A stretch of 10,969 nucleotides of DNA. Origin: JBGOUV01 sp041477815. GTDB taxonomy: Bacteria > Acidobacteriota > Terriglobia > Bryobacterales > JACQDG01. Where the stretch lies: NCBI GenBank assembly GCA_041477815.1, contig JBGOUV010000233.1, positions 1-10,969 on the forward strand, in the 5' to 3' direction. The position numbers were made by a program, and so were the translations under genes. The notes beneath the pieces were generated by a model that was given only the letters and a program-made list of their open reading frames with translations, did not search any database and was not told the origin of the DNA. This document shows positions 7,643-10,969 of this stretch, piece by piece. Each line of letters starts with the position of its first letter. Positions within the stretch are counted from its first letter, which is position 1.

Positions 7643-7671
7643 ATACTAACACTTGTATGAACCAGCGTCAA
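7643..7671 (-). promoter_or_regulatory. Probable vapBC promoter with overlapping operator-like repeat
   Basis: On the minus strand TTGACG (7671-7666), a 17-base spacer, then TAGTAT (7648-7643) match a sigma70-type promoter at 5/6 and 4/6 bases with ideal spacing. ATAC (7643-7646) and GTAT (7655-7658) form an inverted repeat over the -10 region. Transcription would start about at the first ATG of vapB, giving a leaderless or near-leaderless message. Confidence 0.55.
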
Positions 7672-7695
7672 TACCAGTTGAAGAACCTCGTTACG

Positions 7696-7938
7696 CTACC
7701 GGACGTCCTCCAGCCGAACCCCACGCCCCGCCCGCAGACGGCGTCGCGCGGCTTCGATGCGGTCCAGGAAGCGGGGATCGTTCTCCAGCCGGTAATCGAA
7801 CCAGTCCTCTTCCGAGGCGAACCCAATCAGCACCCCGGCAGGCTTGCCATGCCGTGTAATCAGGACCTCCTCCTTCTCCGCCAGCCGCAGGAACCTCGAC
7901 AGATCATCCTTGACCTCAGATAGGGCTACCTTTTTCAT
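7696..7938 (-). CDS. Phd/YefM-family antitoxin
   Basis: Eighty residues beginning MKKVALSEVKDDLSRFLRLA, the N-terminal DNA-binding fold of Phd/YefM antitoxins, followed by EEVLITRHGKPAGVLIGF, the conserved hinge that identifies the family. The rest (DWFDYRLENDPRFLDRI and a basic arginine-rich helix) is the toxin-binding tail. ATG 7938 is chosen over an in-frame start at 7965 because AGGAG lies 7 bases upstream and family homology begins at MKK. Its ATG overlaps the TGA of the upstream RelE-like ORF (ATGA), so it is translated behind the toxin, a toxin-first order. No separate promoter is obvious, so expression depends on readthrough from the DUF1080 gene or the fused ORF. The antitoxin looks complete although its toxin partner does not. 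Confidence 0.9.
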   Translation of the reverse strand: MKKVALSEVKDDLSRFLRLAEKEEVLITRHGKPAGVLIGFASEEDWFDYRLENDPRFLDRIEAARRRLRAGRGVRLEDVR

Positions 7939-8351
7939 GAGAACTCTCCTGCCCCTGCCGGCCACTCCGCCGCATGCTCCTTGTCGATGATCGCCAGAAT
8001 TTCCGCAGTCGTTTCGGAGATATCGTAGAAGACCCGAATACTGTCTACCCGCAAGCGATACTGCGGCCGGCGAAGTCCCTGGAGGCGTTTGATGCGGCTC
8101 TGACTGACCTCCGCCGGCTCGTGGCGCAAAACATCCAGACGCGTCCCGAACTTTGGCCCGTACGTGCGCCCATACGGTGATTGTAACCGCGGCGGGTCCA
8201 GGTGGAGTTGGCCGGCGGGGAAGGCCTCCTTAAGCAGGTTGTGGAAACCGGCAAAGTGGGCCAGGGAACGCCCTCCGGTGGCGGCGGTCCAGAAGTAGAA
8301 GGCGAAGACGGCCGCCAGGAGCAGGACCAGGCCGGGGGAACGGAGCTTCAC
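7935..8351 (-). CDS. Chimeric ORF: membrane-protein N-terminus fused in frame to a RelE/ParE toxin C-terminal part
   Basis: A 138-residue ORF with two unlike halves. Residues 1-55 hold a hydrophobic segment (LVLLLAAVFAFYFW, 8-21) and then FHNLLKEAFPAGQLHLDPP, which resembles the first residues of large polytopic membrane proteins I recall from Acidobacteria. Residues about 70-130 are the RelE/ParE core: SQSRIKRLQGLRRPQYRLRV and RVFYDISETTAEILAIIDKE. A complete toxin of this type (about 85-100 residues) would have some 30 more residues with the first strand and helix. They are absent here, and I did not find them in the other minus-strand frames nearby. The GTG start overlaps the DUF1080 stop as GTGA, with AAGGAG only two bases ahead. 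The stop overlaps the Phd antitoxin start. A working toxin is doubtful; it may be a pseudogene-like fusion or a membrane-tethered variant. Confidence 0.75.
   Translation of the reverse strand: MKLRSPGLVLLLAAVFAFYFWTAATGGRSLAHFAGFHNLLKEAFPAGQLHLDPPRLQSPYGRTYGPKFGTRLDVLRHEPAEVSQSRIKRLQGLRRPQYRLRVDSIRVFYDISETTAEILAIIDKEHAAEWPAGAGEFS
7946..7950 (-). promoter_or_regulatory. Ribosome binding site for the Phd/YefM antitoxin
   Basis: Minus-strand AGGAG, seven bases before ATG 7938 and inside the end of the chimeric toxin ORF. It decides the antitoxin start and shows the antitoxin can initiate on its own. Confidence 0.75.
8156..8176 (-). repeat. Short tandem direct repeat at the fusion junction
   Basis: On the minus strand CGTATGGGC (8176-8168) and CGTACGGGC (8164-8156) are 9-base copies with one mismatch, separated by GCA. 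They encode the YGRTYG stretch exactly where the membrane-protein half gives way to the toxin half, and may be a scar of the joining event. Confidence 0.5.
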
Positions 8352-9082
8352 AGCTCCTTAATGAATATGTTGCGGAACTGCAGCAGGCTGGGCGGACCTA
8401 GGTATTGGCCATTTTCGACGCGGCCGTGGTGCTGCAGTCCGAGGGGCCCTGCGGCAGGCACGCCGGGCAACTGGGCGTTCTCGACCACGGTCTTGCCGTT
8501 GAGCGTGACGGTCACGCGGTCTCCGCGGATGGTGATCTCGAAGGTATTCCACTCGCCGATGTTTTTGTCGGCATTCACCTTCGGCGTGACCGCGGCCTTG
8601 ATCGCCTGGGGCATGGTGCGGTCGGTGCGGTAGCCGTAGAACTCGCCCGAGCCGACCGGCCAGCACCAGATGTTCACCTGCGCTTTGCCGGTCCCGCGCA
8701 ACAGGATGCCGGAATCGGAATCGGGAATGTCGATTTGGATCACCTTGCCGTTTTCGTCCAGCTTGTCGGAACCGTCGGGCATGACGATGCGGGCGTTCTT
8801 GTTGCGGTAGGGGGTGGCCTTGATGCGCCAGTCGACGCGCAGCACGAAATCGCGATAGGACTTCTCGGTCCAGAGGTTCTTGTCTTTGGGGGCTTCGCTC
8901 TGGGCGTCGTAGTCGATGACGCCGTTGACCAGTTTCCAGTGGCCGTTGTCGCCCGGGGGGATCTTCCAGCCGGTGAGGTCGCGGCCGTTGAACAGGGATA
9001 CGAAGCCCGGCGGCGGGGCTTGTGCCCGGACCAGGGGAACCGCCAGTGCGGACAGCAGCAGGCTTGCGGCGATCGGTTTCAT
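8348..9082 (-). CDS. Secreted DUF1080 protein (3-keto-disaccharide hydrolase family)
   Basis: A 244-residue protein with a signal peptide: MKPIAASLLLSALAVPLVRA, then QAPPPGF, so signal peptidase I cleavage after Ala20 is likely. The mature part starts FVSLFNGRDLTGWK (27-40), the hallmark of DUF1080 (PF06439), and continues with SGILLRG (124-130), GEWNTFEI (176-183), GPLGLQHHG (212-220) and a closing strand LLQFRNIFI. This is a concanavalin-like beta-sandwich filling nearly the whole protein. Members have been linked to cleavage of 3-keto-glycosides; the substrate here is unknown. ATG 9082 is preferred to an open TTG at 9112 because it begins the signal peptide, though no strong ribosome binding site is seen. 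The gene is divergent from the PQQ dehydrogenase across 50 bp. Its TGA overlaps the GTG of the chimeric ORF, so a membrane protein was probably once co-translated with it. Confidence 0.9.
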   Translation of the reverse strand: MKPIAASLLLSALAVPLVRAQAPPPGFVSLFNGRDLTGWKIPPGDNGHWKLVNGVIDYDAQSEAPKDKNLWTEKSYRDFVLRVDWRIKATPYRNKNARIVMPDGSDKLDENGKVIQIDIPDSDSGILLRGTGKAQVNIWCWPVGSGEFYGYRTDRTMPQAIKAAVTPKVNADKNIGEWNTFEITIRGDRVTVTLNGKTVVENAQLPGVPAAGPLGLQHHGRVENGQYLGPPSLLQFRNIFIKEL

Positions 9083-9132
9083 GCGGGCATTGTGACATCG
9101 AGGGACGCGCAAATCAAGTGGGGCGTTGTAGC
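9083..9132. promoter_or_regulatory. Divergent DUF1080/PQQ-dehydrogenase intergenic region
   Basis: A 50-bp gap between two divergent starts, which should hold the control region for both. I see no convincing -35/-10 pair, no palindromic operator and no riboswitch-like structure. TAGCAT at 9129-9134 is a possible -10 but overlaps the first ATG. Confidence 0.25.
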
Positions 9133-10788
9133 ATGGAGTCTATGCGGCGGGCCTTAGGGGCAGTTCTGTTCTGCACGGGGATACTGGCTGGGGCGGACGG
9201 GGCGACGCGGGCGGACTGGCCGAGTTATGGCGGGACGCACAGCGCGTGGCGGTATAGCGCGCTGGACCAGATTAACCGGAGCAACGTGGGGCGGCTGGCG
9301 CCGGTGTGGGCGTTTCAGACCGGAGATTACGAGAACGGGTTGCAGGCGACGCCGCTCGTGATCGATGGGGTGATGTACTGTTCGACCTCGAACAACTGGG
9401 TGTTCGCGCTGGAGGGGGCGACGGGGAAAGTGCTGTGGGAGTACCGGTTTCCACTGTCGAAAGCGGTGCCGCTTTACGGAAAGCAGAATCGCGGTGTGGC
9501 GCTGGGACACGGCCGCGTGTTTATGGGGACGGCGGACAACCACGTGGTGGCCCTGGATCAGAAGACCGGGGAGGAGATGTGGCGGGTGAACGTGGAAGAT
9601 TCCCGGCAATGCGGGTGCAACAGCACGGGCGCGCCGCTGGTGGTGAAAGACCTGGTGGTGGCGGGGGTGACCGGAGGAGATTCGGCGCATCGGGGGTACC
9701 TGACGGCTTTCGACGCGAAGACGGGGCGGCTGCGGTGGCGGTTCTATACGATTCCGGGTCCGGGGGAGAAGGGGCACGATACGTGGAGCGGGGACAGTTG
9801 GAAATACGGGGGCGGAAGCACGTGGATGACCGGATCTTATGATCCGGAGCTGAACCTTCTCTATTGGGGGGTGGGGAACGCGGCGGCCGACTTGGACGCT
9901 TCGCGGAGAAAGGGGGACAACCTGTATACGGCTAGCGTAGTGGCGCTGGACGCGGACACCGGAAAACTCCGCTGGCATTATCAGGAAGTACCACAGGATG
10001 TATGGGACTACGATGCAGTCTATGAGCAGATTCTGGTGGATCTGCCGGTGGGGGGGCGGGTGCGGAAGGCGCTGGTTCACGTGACTAAGAGCGGGTATAC
10101 GTGGGTGCTGGATCGGGCGACGGGGGAGTTTCTGAAAGCGTGGCCGTTTGTGGAGCACCTCAACTGGGTGGCCGGGATCACCGAGACCGGCCAACTGGTG
10201 GGACGGCGGGAGCCGGTGGTGGGGAAGTCGACGCTGGTGTGTCCGAGCGTGCTGGGGGGAAAGAGCTGGAACCAGACGGCGTACTCGCCGGGGACGGGAT
10301 GGATATATGTACCAGTGATTGAGTTGTGTAACGACCTGATCGTGCGGCAGGAGGAGCAGGCGGAGGAAGGGAAGGTCTCTACGGGAGGCAACTGGGTGAT
10401 GAAGCCGCCGCCGGGCGACAGGCTGAAGGGCTACTTGGCGGCGTTCGATCCGGTGACGGGGAAGCGGCAGTGGGCGACGCCGGTGACGACGTGGATCGTG
10501 GCCTCGATGCTGGCGACGGCGGGGGACGTGGTGTTCACGGGGGACCCGGAGGGAAACTTCTTTGCCTTGGATGCCCGGACCGGAGCACGGCTGTGGAGCT
10601 TCCAGACGGGTGGAGGACATCGGGGGTCGGCGGTAACGTATGCGATCGGAGGACGCCAGTATGTCGCCACGCCGAGCGGGTGGGGTTCGATTTTGGGCCG
10701 GGCGCAAAGGGCGTTGTGGCCGCAGGCGCCGGCGCCACGGGCGGGCGCGACATTGTTTGTGTTTGCCCTGCCGGAGGAGACCAGATGA
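9133..10788 (+). CDS. Exported PQQ-dependent alcohol/sugar dehydrogenase (quinoprotein beta-propeller)
   Basis: A 551-residue quinoprotein, near the usual length for type I enzymes without a fused cytochrome. A signal peptide ends around GADGATRA, just before DWPSYGG. Propeller W-motifs recur, including ALEGATGKVLW, ALDQKTGEEMW, AFDAKTGRLRW, ALDADTGKLRW and ALDARTGARLW. By alignment in my head to methanol dehydrogenase, Trp231 stacks on PQQ, Asn249 (GVGNAA) and Asp183 (GGDSAHRG, usually Glu) are metal ligands, and Asp292 in VWDYDAV is the catalytic base. Asp294, two residues on, is the extra aspartate of lanthanide enzymes. The adjacent Cys-Cys pair normally before NRGVA is absent (YGKQNRGVA). 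The enzyme should oxidise an alcohol or sugar in the periplasm and hand electrons to the coupled cytochrome c. The start could also be ATG 9142, with GGAG three bases upstream. Substrate is unknown. Confidence 0.9.
   Translation: MESMRRALGAVLFCTGILAGADGATRADWPSYGGTHSAWRYSALDQINRSNVGRLAPVWAFQTGDYENGLQATPLVIDGVMYCSTSNNWVFALEGATGKVLWEYRFPLSKAVPLYGKQNRGVALGHGRVFMGTADNHVVALDQKTGEEMWRVNVEDSRQCGCNSTGAPLVVKDLVVAGVTGGDSAHRGYLTAFDAKTGRLRWRFYTIPGPGEKGHDTWSGDSWKYGGGSTWMTGSYDPELNLLYWGVGNAAADLDASRRKGDNLYTASVVALDADTGKLRWHYQEVPQDVWDYDAVYEQILVDLPVGGRVRKALVHVTKSGYTWVLDRATGEFLKAWPFVEHLNWVAGITETGQLVGRREPVVGKSTLVCPSVLGGKSWNQTAYSPGTGWIYVPVIELCNDLIVRQEEQAEEGKVSTGGNWVMKPPPGDRLKGYLAAFDPVTGKRQWATPVTTWIVASMLATAGDVVFTGDPEGNFFALDARTGARLWSFQTGGGHRGSAVTYAIGGRQYVATPSGWGSILGRAQRALWPQAPAPRAGATLFVFALPEETR
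10773..10779 (+). promoter_or_regulatory. Ribosome binding site for the cytochrome c gene
   Basis: GGAGGAG, five bases before ATG 10785 and inside the last codons of the PQQ dehydrogenase. It is the strongest Shine-Dalgarno in the window and fixes the coupled start. Confidence 0.8.
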
Positions 10789-10969
10789 CCTGGCTGCTGG
10801 CGGCGGCCATGGCGATGCAGGCCGGGGTGAGCGTGGAGGCCGGAGCGAAGGTGTATCAGACGTACTGTGCGGTGGCGTATTGTCATGGTCCGGCAGGTAC
10901 GGCGGGGCGGGCGCCGCAGTTGGCGGGGAAGGATTTCCGGGCAGGGTTTGTGTTCGGCGTGGTGCTGGG
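10785..10969 (+). CDS. Small c-type cytochrome with CX4CH haem motif (3' partial)
   Basis: The frame starts at ATG 10785, overlapping the dehydrogenase TGA as ATGA, and runs open to the window end with 61 complete codons. MTWLLAAAMAMQAG is a short export signal. VEAGAKVYQTYC is the helix that usually precedes a class I haem site. The haem motif reads CAVAYCHG (Cys28, Cys33, His34), which spaces the cysteines by four residues instead of two. GRAPQLAGKDF follows, like the APxLAG stretch of mono-haem cytochromes next to quinoprotein dehydrogenases. Its likely role is electron acceptor for the PQQ dehydrogenase in the periplasm. The axial methionine and the rest lie beyond the window. The cytochrome c call is good; whether haem attaches at the wider motif is inference. 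Confidence 0.82.
   Translation, partial: MTWLLAAAMAMQAGVSVEAGAKVYQTYCAVAYCHGPAGTAGRAPQLAGKDFRAGFVFGVVL

Noticed and set aside
7939..7965. Longer N-terminus for the Phd antitoxin
   Set aside because: Family homology starts at MKKVALSEV and the AGGAG lies within the would-be extension.
9154..10707. Minus-strand open frame of 517 codons
   Set aside because: Antisense to the PQQ dehydrogenase, with an Arg/His/Pro-rich translation and no recognisable domain.
1..10969. CRISPR arrays, tRNA or rRNA genes, insertion sequences, intrinsic terminators
   Set aside because: I looked on both strands and found no regular spacer repeats, no tRNA-like arms, no transposase frame and no GC hairpin followed by a T-run.

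Overview
The window is dense, high-GC bacterial DNA with short intergenic gaps, many GTG starts and several 4-bp stop/start overlaps. No gap exceeds about 65 bases. Gene content (bacillithiol enzyme BshC, a secreted DUF1080 protein, a PQQ dehydrogenase coupled to a small c-type cytochrome, and an N-terminus like those of large acidobacterial membrane proteins) suggests an Acidobacteriota genome, perhaps Solibacter/Bryobacter-like. That placement is from recall of family distribution and was not computed.

Layout: (1) 1-999 (+) is the 3' part of a membrane-anchored GT2 glycosyltransferase. (2) 1064-4879 (-) is a likely three-gene operon read bshC, zinc-ribbon/DUF4870 membrane protein, then a NarL-type sensor histidine kinase without a partner regulator in view. 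(3) 4927-7052 (+) is hemW (heme chaperone) translationally coupled to a low-specificity threonine aldolase, divergent from bshC across 47 bp. (4) 7059-8190 (-) is a toxin-antitoxin block: a VapBC pair with its own apparent promoter, then a Phd/YefM antitoxin overlapping a RelE/ParE-like toxin. The toxin's N-terminal part has been replaced by the start of an unrelated membrane protein. (5) 8348-9082 (-) is a secreted DUF1080 (3-keto-glycoside hydrolase/lyase family) gene. Its stop overlaps the start of the chimeric ORF. (6) 9133-10969 (+) is a PQQ-dependent dehydrogenase coupled by a 4-bp overlap to a cytochrome c whose haem motif is CX4CH; the cytochrome is cut by the window end.

How they may work together: the exported quinoprotein probably passes electrons to the coupled cytochrome. 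The divergent DUF1080 gene raises the possibility of a sugar-oxidation/cleavage pair. The quinoprotein has the second aspartate typical of lanthanide-dependent enzymes but lacks the usual vicinal cysteine pair. The most distinctive structural event is the in-frame fusion at about 8144-8190, which joins a truncated membrane-protein gene to a truncated toxin gene and carries a short direct repeat at the join.
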